From positions 6,696,001 to 6,760,000 of the forward strand of contig NC_079885.1 of NCBI RefSeq assembly GCF_029227915.1: 64,000 bases of DNA, given 5' to 3'. The notes under the pieces are model-generated. The model was given only the letters and a program-made list of their open reading frames with translations. It had not been told where the DNA came from and searched no databases. The position numbers were made by a program, and so were the translations under genes. Shown here piece by piece: positions 1-10,470 of this stretch. The stretch comes from Hydractinia symbiolongicarpus (Eukaryota; Cnidaria; Hydrozoa; Anthoathecata; Hydractiniidae). Every line of letters starts with the position of its first letter. Within the stretch, counting starts at the first letter, position 1.

Positions 1-542
1 TAAAATAATTCACATGATTAAAATTTGATATAACAATCATTGATTTATTTAAATCCGTTCGAACAATAAGTATTGGTGTATTTAAACAGTAGTAAACACT
101 TCATTATTGTTCACAGATAATACTAGAAATAAGGACTTACCAACATTTTGACGAAGACTTCAAATAAAATGTATCTGCCAAATGCAATTTTAACACCAAA
201 AGCATTCAGATTTATTAAAGGGAACAGCCAAAATATCTTTGTTTCAACATGTTGCCTAGACAACTAGTCGACCATTTTAAGATCAGATTGCATAAAAAAC
301 AATAATAATTAGGAATCGTTATCGAATGTAAAACGCCAATTCATTTCTTATGTAACAATGACTTCCCATGAAAGATTAATTGCGGAAAGAGAAATCGTCT
401 CCAACAAAATAAACATGTTAATTAACTTTGCATAATTACTTTTAATTATGCAACATAATGTCACACAAACAAATAAAAAGCCGAGGAGCCTTTCAAACAA
501 CAAATCAAAAATTTCAGAAGCAGAAGAAGGAGTAAATTCGAA
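1..542. other. Upstream region of the NIDO gene
   Basis: AT-rich sequence with no convincing coding potential. It must hold the promoter and 5' UTR of the NIDO gene. An A-rich TATA-like stretch (aaataaaaag) lies about 70 bases before the ATG, and a purine-rich leader runs directly into the start codon at 543. No repeat or transposon end was recognised here. Confidence 0.4.
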
Positions 543-3500
543 ATGAAGTGTGTGTTATCAACGCTAGCAGTAGCGTTATGTATTTTTTCGTTGACGTCTG
601 CATTAGATAAGCGTTATTTTATTCCATTTGGAGCAGAGAATGGAGACGAAACATTGGTTGATCTGAGTAAGGGCATTGGATCTAGTAAAAGTGACGACGG
701 AACATTTCTTGTTGATGTGGAGCACATTCCATTTTTTAATATGACATCAAATACTAAAATTCAAGTAAGTTATAATTAACTAGGATTTTTGTTGTTAAAT
801 TTTTTCCTTTAAAAGCACTGAAATCAGAATTTTCATTGTATGAATAGCAAACGAAATCTCCGTGATTTTTTTATAATTTGCTGCCTTGAATATCATAAGA
901 GTATTACACTCTAAAGATTTAAAGTAGATGGAGAGTTTGGTTTTCTTTACGACAAACTTATCATTTTTCACTGATGTTAGTTAAGATTTCATTGACGAAA
1001 GAAGTTCTCCCTTCACACAAGAACAAATCGCATATGGTTTGTACTGGAGAAGTACTTTAAAAGGAGTTAACGCTTTGCGCTGTGTGGGCTTTGTATGCTT
1101 ATACTATCAAGAAAAAATAAAAAAAATATTTCTTCTGTTGTCAAGAAAAAAAGTAATTAATTTTAAAAAATATTTTACTTTACAGATAAGTCCAAATGGT
1201 TTTATCACATTCTTCGAGGGGTCAATTCTTAACCCTTCTACGCCAACACCATTTCCAAGATTACTTCCATCTGGCATGGCAGCTCCTCAAATTGCTATTT
1301 ACCATACAGATCTACTATTTACGAATCACATGATGTCCAGACTAACCTATCAAATGCATAGAAATGGGATAGCTATCTCGCAAGTACAAAATGATATAAT
1401 GTCATCCTTTGGAAAAAGTTTCACACCAACTAGAGTGCTTGCAGTAACGTGGAAATACGCAGAACCATTTGACGCTGTGGTACCAGTAAGTGTTTTATTA
1501 ATATTATTGCTTTGGTGATAATTTTTTTTGTTAAAAGATCTTAAAAGAGGGCATAGAGAAGGGTTTCATGTAGCACTGAGCGCCTTCTGCCAACTCTTGG
1601 AAATTATTTTGTTGTTGAAATAATAAACTAACTGCTCCTAACAATTTCTTCTATTTTTTTAGTTTTTCTAATAGCTAGTTTCCATTTGGATTAATTTTTC
1701 GCTTTAATTTTGTCAAAGTGCGCAAGAAAACTCATGAGCTTTTTGCGCTTTAGCAGATAATACAGTCGAATGAAAACGGATCTTATTGTTATGATGATCT
1801 TTCTTTACAGTATACCCAAAACGCAACCTTTCAATTGGTTCTGGCTACAGACGAACAAGAAACTTTCCTGTTTTTGCATTATGGTGAGCTGAACATCAAG
1901 GACTTCCGACCAACAGTTGTAAGTAGTGTGTGGATTTTTTACCCTTATACGAGTAAAAGAATCTGTCTTTTCTTTAAGCTCTAGCTCACCTATCCTCCTA
2001 ACATAGTACTAGTATCATAAATGTAGAAAAATGTAGTAAAAAATCCAAAGCATAAAACTTTTTACCATTTGTTAAGTTAGCAAATATTTCCACCAGCTAC
2101 TAATCTCGTGCCATCTTCTTCGTCCTCACCAATTTATTAGCCGAACATCTTTACATCTCGTAGTGATACTGCTCAAATTTAATAGGTGCTATGACATGTT
2201 AAATGTTTTTATTAGGTCGGCTGGCAAGGACCATACCCTTCAAACTCATTCACACATAGATTGAGTCAGTTAGTGTCGGACCCCAATGACGCAACCATTA
2301 ACAGACCAATGGAATTGCAGAAAGAATCCAACGTTGGAATGCCAGGAAAATGGATTTATGGAGTAACCCACAAGTGTAAGTTGGACTTTACCCAAAAAGA
2401 TTTTTAAACATTATTTTTTCTACAGAATTTTGTCTTCCACCAAGTTTAAGCTTAATGGAAAGAATGAATGTTTTTTTTTTAACCTAAGCGTGAATAAAAG
2501 TTACTGGATATTACTGAAAACTCTGTCTTTTCTTATTTGTACAGCTCCTTACCAACGTTATCAATTTTTTCTGTTCCATAAAATTTTTTTTTAAATTTGA
2601 GTTCTCTATTATTAATTTGATAAGAAAACACCGCAAACAGACTAAAAAGGCTGGAAAGGTATTTTTCGACAACTTATGAATTTCAAGATGTAGAATCTTT
2701 CTGGCACGCAAATTTTGGTGACCGTTTGGACCCTGCACTTGGGAAGGGGCTGTTTTTTATTCCTTCTATTTATTTTAACATTGAGTAATATAAATAACTA
2801 AGCAATATAATTTTTTATTTAGATACCAAAGTACTAGTTGCCACAACCACAACTTTTTCAAATGGTACAACCATTACCACTTTTGCCAACGGTACGACTC
2901 ATATAACCACTACAACTGGTACAACTGGCACAACCGGAACAACCGGAACAACCGGAACGACTGGTACCTCCGTTATGACGTATTCAAACGGCACTACCAT
3001 TACCACTTTTGCGAACGGTACGACCGTTATAACCACTATGACTGGTACAACTGGCACAACCGGAACTACCGGAACAACCGGAACGACTGGTACCTCCGTT
3101 ATGACGTATTCAAACGGCACTACCATCACCACTTTTGCGAACGGTACAACTGTTATAACCACTAGGACTGGTACAACTGGCACAACCGGAACGACTGGAA
3201 CGACTGGTACCTCCGTTATGACGTATTCAAACGGCACTACCATTACCACTTTTGCCAACGGGACGACCGTTATAACCACTAGGACTGGTACAACTGGCAC
3301 AACTGGCACCACTGGAACGGCTGGTACCACCGTTATGACGTATTCGAACGGCACTACCATTACCACTTTTGCCAACGGGACGACCGTTATAACCACTAGG
3401 ACTGGTACAACTGGCACAACTGGCACCACTGGAACGACTGGTACCACCGTTATGACGTATTCAAACGGTACCACCATTACCACTTTTGCCAACGGGACGA

Positions 3501-6500
3501 CTGTTATAACCACTAGGACTGGTACAACTGGTACAACAGGAACCACCGGGACGACTGGAACCACCGGAACAACGGGAACAATTAGCACTGTATCATGTAT
3601 GTAGCTTCTCCTTTTCACAGAGTATTTTATTGCCGCTGGCGTATACAATTAACACAATTTTTTCTTTTTTTTTACATATTTAGACATGCAATATTTTATT
3701 TCATTTGGATCAGAGAATGGCGATGAAGTATTAGTTGATATTAGCAACGGAATTGGAGTAGGCAGTCAAGACGATGGAATATTTTTTGTTGATGTTGAAC
3801 ACATCCCCTTCTTCGATTTGACATCAAATACCAGAATTCAAGTAAGAAAAATACCTTATTTCTCAAAGCTGAGGATAATTAAGTAAAAGTCCTTTTCGAA
3901 AATACTGTGCTTCCATTTTTTTTCCAAAATATATTACACACGAAACTTTATGCCTAAATTTTGCTTTTAGCGACAGCGAAGGGAAAGCGACTTGTATCAC
4001 ACATTAAATGACATAAAATATTGTTATTCATTTTCAGATAAGTACAAATGGTTACATCACATTTTTTGGAGCACCGACATACAACCGCTTTACACCAGAA
4101 GCCTTTCCAAGACTACTATCATCTGGTCTTGCAGCTCCTCAAATTGCCATCTACCATACAGATTTACTGTTTTCAAACAACATGTTGTCAAAATTAACCT
4201 ATCAAATGCACAGAAGCGGAGCGGCTCTCACACAAGTACACAGTGATATAATGACATTCTTCGGAAGAAGTTTCACTCCAACTAGAGTGTTTACAGTGAC
4301 TTGGAAATACGCTGAAACGTTTCTTCCTGGATCAAACGTAAGTATAGATTTTATTCAAACTAATAATTATGTCACTGTTCTTAGTATGTCGTGTTATTTT
4401 CACGTCCCGCCTAGTTTGGATACATACTAACTTATCAGGATCAATTAAGTTGAGGCACTTAGACTTTTTCTTTTTACAAATAAGAACAATTGTACGAAAC
4501 ACGTTTGTGACAAATAACAGTGCGAAAAAATATGATAATGCTCGAAAAATTATGACAATAGTCACTGCTGATGCTTTGGAAAATGCCCGTCATTATAGGT
4601 ACGTTTGACTGCTGTACCGCATGAACACTCTAACTGTACACGCCTTTCTTTATGATAACTAAATGACTGTTTCCGGCTGTTTTAAACTTGCCTTCACTTA
4701 GAGTTAGATCTCAAGCTAAACAGAAACGATGTTTTCTTTTCGAAATTTTACACTAAAGCAAATTGCTGGAATTAGGGTTCGAATATTTTTCTAGGGAATA
4801 AACATTGCCCCTAAGCCAGACTGTACTTCAATACATGTTACTTTCTTCTCTCACTTAATGTTACTATCTTTTACAATCTCCTTTACAGAATAATCAAAAC
4901 GCAACCTTTCAATTGGTACTGGCTACAGACGAAAAACAAACTTACCTCTTTTTGCATTATGGGGAACTAAACATCAATGGGTTTCGACCAACTGCTGTAA
5001 GTAATTTTGAGCATTATTTTGCACGTACATCTCACTTTTGCATACTTTACTGTTCTCATCTCTTCATGTACATGCAACAATGACATTAAAAGATGATGAT
5101 CAAAAACAACTGTTTTTAACTAAATTTTTAAGGACTTACTTTTAACAGAACTAAAAAAAGTATCTCAATAAAAAAACTTGTAGTTTGAAAAAAATGCTTG
5201 AGAAATTCGAAATTTGAAATTCTAGAAAGTAATCTGAAGAAAGACAAAGCAAAACAGCTTAGTTCAGTCTATATCAACGTAATTACAGAAGGTTTTATTT
5301 GTGGACGCTATACTTTACTTTCCCATAGCAAACACTATAGCTTTGCATATTTTTTATTTAGGTTGGCTGGCAGCAGGCAAACCCTTTGAACTCATTCACG
5401 CATCCTCTAAGTCAGCTAGTGTTTGACGCAGCTGAACCTACCAGACCAATGAGACTGCAGAGCGAATCAAATGTTGGAGTCGCAGGAAGATGGATTTATC
5501 GCGTTGCAAAACCATGTAAGATAAAGGCTTTTTGCCTTTTTTACTTTCAAACTGTCATGCATTTCAAAAGTTTTAAGAACACCGTTAAATTGTAAACTAT
5601 ATTCCCTTTTGATAGACAGTAAGACATCCTTTTAAAGAAAGCGTTCATAACCAAACACCACTGGAATGTTAGCATTGCGCCTTTTTTGCCAAATCTAATT
5701 ATTGTGTATTGATAACAAACAACATTCTTCCGGTGTTATCCTTTTTTACAATTTGTTTGGTATAAGTTAGTATTAACAGTTTCAATTTGTATCCACTCGG
5801 CGATTGCCTTGTGATTTTAAAACTTAATTTAGGATTAATTCACATTGCAGAACTCTTATTAGGCAGATATGCACAACCCTTGTATATTGGCATTGTTACT
5901 TATGTTTAAATTTGTTCTCGATCATTAACTATAAAATTAACATTTTTAGTGGTTGTCGAAGATACAGTGACTACACCACCGACTGGCACTCCAATCGCAT
6001 GTACGTGGTTTTGTATTACTCAACCTTTATTTCAAAAAAAAATCCTTCTTATAAAAGCTACTAACTGTTCTAGCTTTTGGTATCAATATTAATGGTGTTT
6101 GCATGAAATCAATTGCATTTTTTTTTTATTTTTAGGTCCAGCACCTGCCACTAATGCATGTGATGGCAAACAGGGCAACATTGTATATCCAAGTCGTCCA
6201 GATTTATTTATCTCGTGCGTGACAGGAAGTCAACCAATTTGTCAACCGTGTCCTATTGGTTTGAATTTTGTAGAATCATGTAACCAATGTCTTCAGCCAG
6301 GCGTAACAGGTAAATAAATCCAAACTAAACATATTGATCGTTTTTTTATAGAATTTGTTACAATGTACGACAAGAAAAAGGACGGAACAATCGATACGAT
6401 CTGTATACTACCATAGAATTATTATTCAATCAATCGGCCTTTCTTTAAGTATATTTCTTTTAATCCTTTAATTATATTATTTTTAGAATGTGTTGCAACC

Positions 6501-6985
6501 CTACCGCCAGTAACCAACACTATACCAACCGTGCCATTTGACGGCTGCACTACAGAAAGAGGTAGGCGCCATACCACGTTTTATTATTTCGGTTATCAGA
6601 ATTCAATATTAGAAAATGTTTAAGCTTGACAAATAATAGTTGTAACTTTTACTCTGTAAATAAATACAGGCCCAAGACGGGTTTAAGTACAAACTTAGTA
6701 TGGTAAACCATCGAGTGTTTGTAAACATTTATAAAAATTGAAATGCCTTGTACTGTTTTATATAGTTAATCATTAAATATACCACAGTAAATGATGAGAG
6801 TCTTGTAAAAATTTATTTTAGCTAATGAATACTGCTCAGGAAAGTCGGTTGGGCAATACGCAAATCCTTTTGATAACTACGATCGAACATTTTTCTGGTG
6901 TTATGGTATCGGAGCGGTGTGTCAAAACTGTGCACCTGGAACAGCCTTCTGTGCCACCAGTGCTACATCTGGAGTATGCAAATAA
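543..6985 (+). CDS. Secreted NIDO-domain protein with mucin-like repeat and chitin-binding-like C terminus
   Basis: Thirteen exons: 543-764, 1186-1485, 1811-1918, 2216-2375, 2823-3596, 3684-3841, 4038-4337, 4889-4996, 5362-5515, 5950-6000, 6136-6309, 6487-6561, 6822-6985. Summed length is 2748 bp, 915 aa, with every phase closing. Residues 1 to about 20 are a signal peptide. Residues about 25-263 and 522-761 are two NIDO (nidogen-type) modules, each with an F(I)xFGxENGDE start, an IxxNGxITFF strand, a TWKYAE strand, a [12 protein letters not shown] motif and a VGWQ ending. Between them lies a Thr/Gly/Asn-rich linker of about 258 aa with many N-G-T sequons, probably heavily glycosylated. The C terminus has two Cys-rich segments (starting CDGKQGN and CSGKSVGQ) resembling peritrophin-A/CBM14 chitin-binding domains. 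NIDO domains occur in extracellular-matrix and tectorin-like proteins. A role in a glycocalyx, mucus or chitinous covering is inference. Confidence 0.88.
2823..3596 (+). repeat. Coding tandem repeat (Thr/Gly/Asn-rich) in the NIDO gene
   Basis: Single exon of 774 bp composed of about six copies of a roughly 40-codon unit. Each unit has a conserved part ([14 protein letters not shown] then VITT) followed by a variable number of Thr-Gly-Thr triplets. Each unit carries two N-G-T glycosylation sequons. The number of TGT triplets differs between units, as expected from replication slippage. The reverse strand is also open over this stretch because Thr and Gly codons read backwards as Val and Pro. 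That antisense frame is a shadow. Confidence 0.9.
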
Positions 6986-7576
6986 GTTGGGAAGCACGTT
7001 TACCAACCTAACTTTAGGATGCTCAATCGCAACAAATGGTGATGCCATCTATAAAGTAATTGATGTTAAGGTGGAGGTTCATTTCTACCTTTTTGTCATT
7101 GCAAACATTACAAAGATATTTTTAAAGAAGATAGATTTTTTACGTGTTGGTCGTTTTAAAAACTAATTTATTAAAAAAAAAATATTCGTTAACTTGAAAA
7201 TTTGAGGTCGTATACCATTAGAGTGGACTGTAACGTCATTTGTACTTACATTCCGGAACGTTTGAAGCAAAATACACACTCAGTTCCACTCCTTTCTAGT
7301 TGATGTTGACCACAACGGTACCAAAATGTGTATCAATACAATATTACCATACCCTTCTCTAAATGTCGCTAAATTTTTATCAAAATTTCGTCCAAATTAG
7401 GTTTAGGTATTTATTATCTATCAATTTATTTATTTAGAAGGCTGAAGATTTTTTTATTGTAAATATATGTCTGACATATTCTGACGGGATGGTAAATGAC
7501 TTGGAACACAAATGTCTCTTTTCTTTACCGGGTTAGCCATCACTTACTCAGCTTCATAAAAAAATCACAATTCTAC
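6986..7576. other. Downstream region of the NIDO gene
   Basis: AT-rich non-coding sequence after the NIDO stop codon, expected to hold its 3' UTR. I saw no clear AATAAA close to the stop and no second gene. Confidence 0.35.
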
Positions 7577-7792
7577 TTTAGGGGCACAAACTTTTGCGAG
7601 CATTAACTTTTGCGTTTTTCGCGTTTTCTGGTAATTTTCACGAAAGTTTATGCCTTTGAAAATTGTGAATCATCAAAACGCGAAAGTTTTTTCACACAAA
7701 ATCATGGATATTTTTCAAAACGCGAAAGTTTTTTCACCATAAAAAAATCATAAAAACGGGGCAATTTTCAAAAGTAATGATTATTTTCTACT

Positions 7793-8062
7793 TTATTCGC
7801 CGTCAACTACAATAACACTTGGTATTTTATTCTTCTTTGGAGCTGAGAGAATTTCTCTGATGTCCCGATTATTTGAAACAGTAGTGCTTGTGTATGCAGT
7901 CTTTTTCTTCTTTTTGTCGGGGGCTTGTGGTCTAACGACTGTAGGCGGCAACGCCATGATGAAATTGAACAGATTTCCAACAAGCAAAGTGCCATCGATT
8001 GATCCTTCCAAGATATAGATCCGATGCTCAGTAATGATGCTGAGCAATCTGATGATAGCCAT
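7793..8062 (-). pseudogene. Coding relic inside the 7.6-8.4 kb transposon (minus strand)
   Basis: An open frame on the minus strand ends at 7793. Its last part has protein-like composition: a Pro-rich start, a KKKKK block, then REILSAPKKNKIPSVIVV. It looks like the C-terminal remnant of a transposon gene. I do not recognise the family. Confidence 0.3.
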
Positions 8063-8152
8063 CTCTTAGCAATTTGTGATGTCACAGTTGAGGAATTTGA
8101 AGTGTTATGTGGAAGCAAGATACAAGAAAGTGACGACGATACTGACTCATAA
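8018..8152 (+). pseudogene. Coding relic inside the 7.6-8.4 kb transposon (plus strand)
   Basis: Plus-strand frame with good codon character: a DAEQSDDSHLLAICDVT stretch, then VEEFEVLCGSK, then an acidic tail ESDDDTDS and a TAA stop at about 8150. It appears to be the end of a second transposon gene running outward in the opposite direction to the minus-strand relic. No family was recognised and the start is missing. Confidence 0.3.
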
Positions 8153-8417
8153 TGGGAAGAGGCAGATAATTAAATTTACTTAGCCTAAACTTTTGATTAC
8201 CGTAAAAAACTTAGTTGTGATTTAACGAACAAAATTTTTTTCTTGGATTTTGCCCATTCGCGATTTTTTCACGCGAATATAAACCTCATTTTGAATTCGA
8301 GAAAGTTTTTTCCGCGAAATTTGATTCAAGAATCGCCAAACGCGAAAGTTTTTGTCAAATATTTCGCGTTTTTTTGACACGCGAAAGTTAATGCCCGCGA
8401 AAGTTTCTGCCCTTAAA

Positions 8418-10470
8418 ATAATTGGAGAGGGTTTGAAATTAAGACTGTATGTTTAACTTTTGTCAATTCTTTGCACAATTTCAAGAGGACACAATTTCCG
8501 TTCTGAATTTTTAAATATTATTTTATCCACCAAAAATTTTCCATGAATGTCTCAATAAATATTAAAAGGGACACGAATTATAAACAATTTATATACTAAC
8601 TGATAATAATAAAAAACATTCTCGTTGTAAAATATATTTAACTAGCCTGGAGACGCGCCGCCTCACGCCGGAAGTAGCACGTTAGGTAAACTGTGAAATG
8701 TTGCTTAGAGACAAGCTTCAATTCATCGCAACACTTAGTAACACTTTTCATGACAGGTCGTGTGTATAAATTGAAGAATTGACAGGTTTCCATATTGGTC
8801 ACATTGAATGCCATCACCCTACATTTTATGACTCATAATATCTTAGTTAAACAGTTCAATTATGAAAGTAAAAAAATTAAATTTGCTCAACCCTTTCCTT
8901 AAAAATACTATAAGTTTTGTAAAAATACATGTATTAAGTTGAAACTTGTTGTGGGGGTGCCTTCGGATTGGTTTTATGGAATGAGCATGAAAGGTATATT
9001 GTGTTCAGCATACTTCCAGAATTTCAGAATTTTGGCATTTTAGGTAAGAGCGAAGAGCTGAGATTTAACCAAATTTTTAAACTTTGAAAAATTTACAAAA
9101 AAAGCGAATTAGTGTTATGTCGCTCTTTTTGTGTGTGAATGTGGGTTAAAAAGAGCTGTATATAGCTTAAGCTAAATTTGACATTTTTCTTACGCTTATT
9201 GTGCAATAAAGAACATGATGAGAACATGAAAACAAGTTGCAAAGTTGCAGCTTTATCCATAAATTTAAACGTTCCTATATAAAAGATAAATGGTTACAGG
9301 TTAAACAAAATTCATGAGAAATTTTATTTTGTGGAATAATTTCTCGTGAATTTTTGGAAATTAATTTTAAATATAAATAAAAACAAGAATTGTGACGAAT
9401 GATGAATGAATTATGGGTAAGAATCCCATTAGTACGGGTTAATCTCGTAAAATTAATAAACTTTCACTTTTTGCAAAGTTTCCATTACAGCAAAAGCTTT
9501 AGCTACCTAACTTATTTGCAAATTTGTTGCAGCCAACTGCATTTAGCTATAATTTTACTCAGTAGCTGCATGTAGCTAGGTAGCCACTAACAACAAGTTG
9601 CAGGTTAGTGAAAATCAGACAGGTCAACATATAACACAAAGAAACAACAATAACAATGGCTAAGATAAAAAGCACTGACCATAAAATGCCAAAATCAAGC
9701 GCATCGCTATCAGTGGTGATAGCAAGATTCTGATGCGCTTATCTGATTGTTATAAATGAGTATAAAAAAGTGCAAGGAAAAAAGGAAAGAAATTGAATGG
9801 TTTATTTTCGATGATGCATATTTTTTTATGTATTATTTTGTACATTTTATATTCCTTAATCTTCATCAGTTGTTGAATCGTCAGAAGAAATATCAGAGTG
9901 AACATCACTTTGTTCGTACTCAATACAATTTGTGTCCAAAGATTCTGAATCATCATCATCGTCACTCATTAAGGAGAATTCGCTTTTTGGTTTTGGCATA
10001 ATGTAGTCTTCTAAACCTCGAATGTTAACAAGATGGTTTACGGTATACAAAATTAACAAAGACAAAATAATATGGACAAAATATAACAGACAAAATAATA
10101 CGGCTTTTATTATGAAGACTAGTTGTTATTCCCTGAAAGAAATTCACAGGTTCGCTAGTGCTCAAATATTCGCACGTCATATTTCTCGCATCGGCATTTC
10201 GTGCATTATGTCCTCCATTTAAAATTAAGTAATGCAGTTACTCAGACGCAGTTTGAAATAAAGCCCCGAGGGAAACCATTTTAAATAGACAGACAAAATA
10301 CGGCTATTAATAAAGAGATCGAACGATTTATAATTTATAATATTATAAACTATTTTATTACACTCTTCACGTCTAAGAGCACGTCAAAAATTGTCTATAC
10401 CCTAGGAAATAGCATGTTTTGCAAGTAATATCACGGCCTTATGGAAAATTTACACTTCTAAATGTAAAAC
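8418..10470. other. Non-coding interval with a transposon-end fragment
   Basis: No convincing host gene. It contains a short GC-richer patch near 8647-8690 and, at 10065-9856 on the minus strand, an open frame ending in a very acidic tail (SDDDDDSESLD, then SDISSDDSTTDED) that resembles the tail of the relic at 8.1 kb and may be another transposon scrap. At about 10057-10122 and 10285-10320 there are minus-strand Helitron-like 5' starts of the form TCT-TAAT-AGCCGT-GTCTGTCTG. Confidence 0.35.

Larger units (their letters stand above)
7577..8417. mobile_element. 841-bp DNA transposon with about 38-bp terminal inverted repeats
   Basis: The left end (7577 onward, TTTAGGGGCACAAACTTT) matches the reverse complement of the right end (ending 8417) over about 38 bases with about five mismatches. 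The motif GCGAAAGTTT recurs many times just inside both ends. The right flank reads TGCCC then TTAA and the left flank TTTA then GGGGCA, which suggests a TTAA or TTA target site as used by piggyBac or PIF/Harbinger elements. The superfamily is not settled. No full transposase is present. Coding-like scraps remain on both strands (see the next two entries). Confidence 0.75.

Noticed and set aside
2899-3648. 249-codon minus-strand frame of Val/Pro repeats
   Set aside because: It is the antisense shadow of the Thr/Gly/Asn repeat in the NIDO gene. The plus-strand exon fits the flanking exons in phase.
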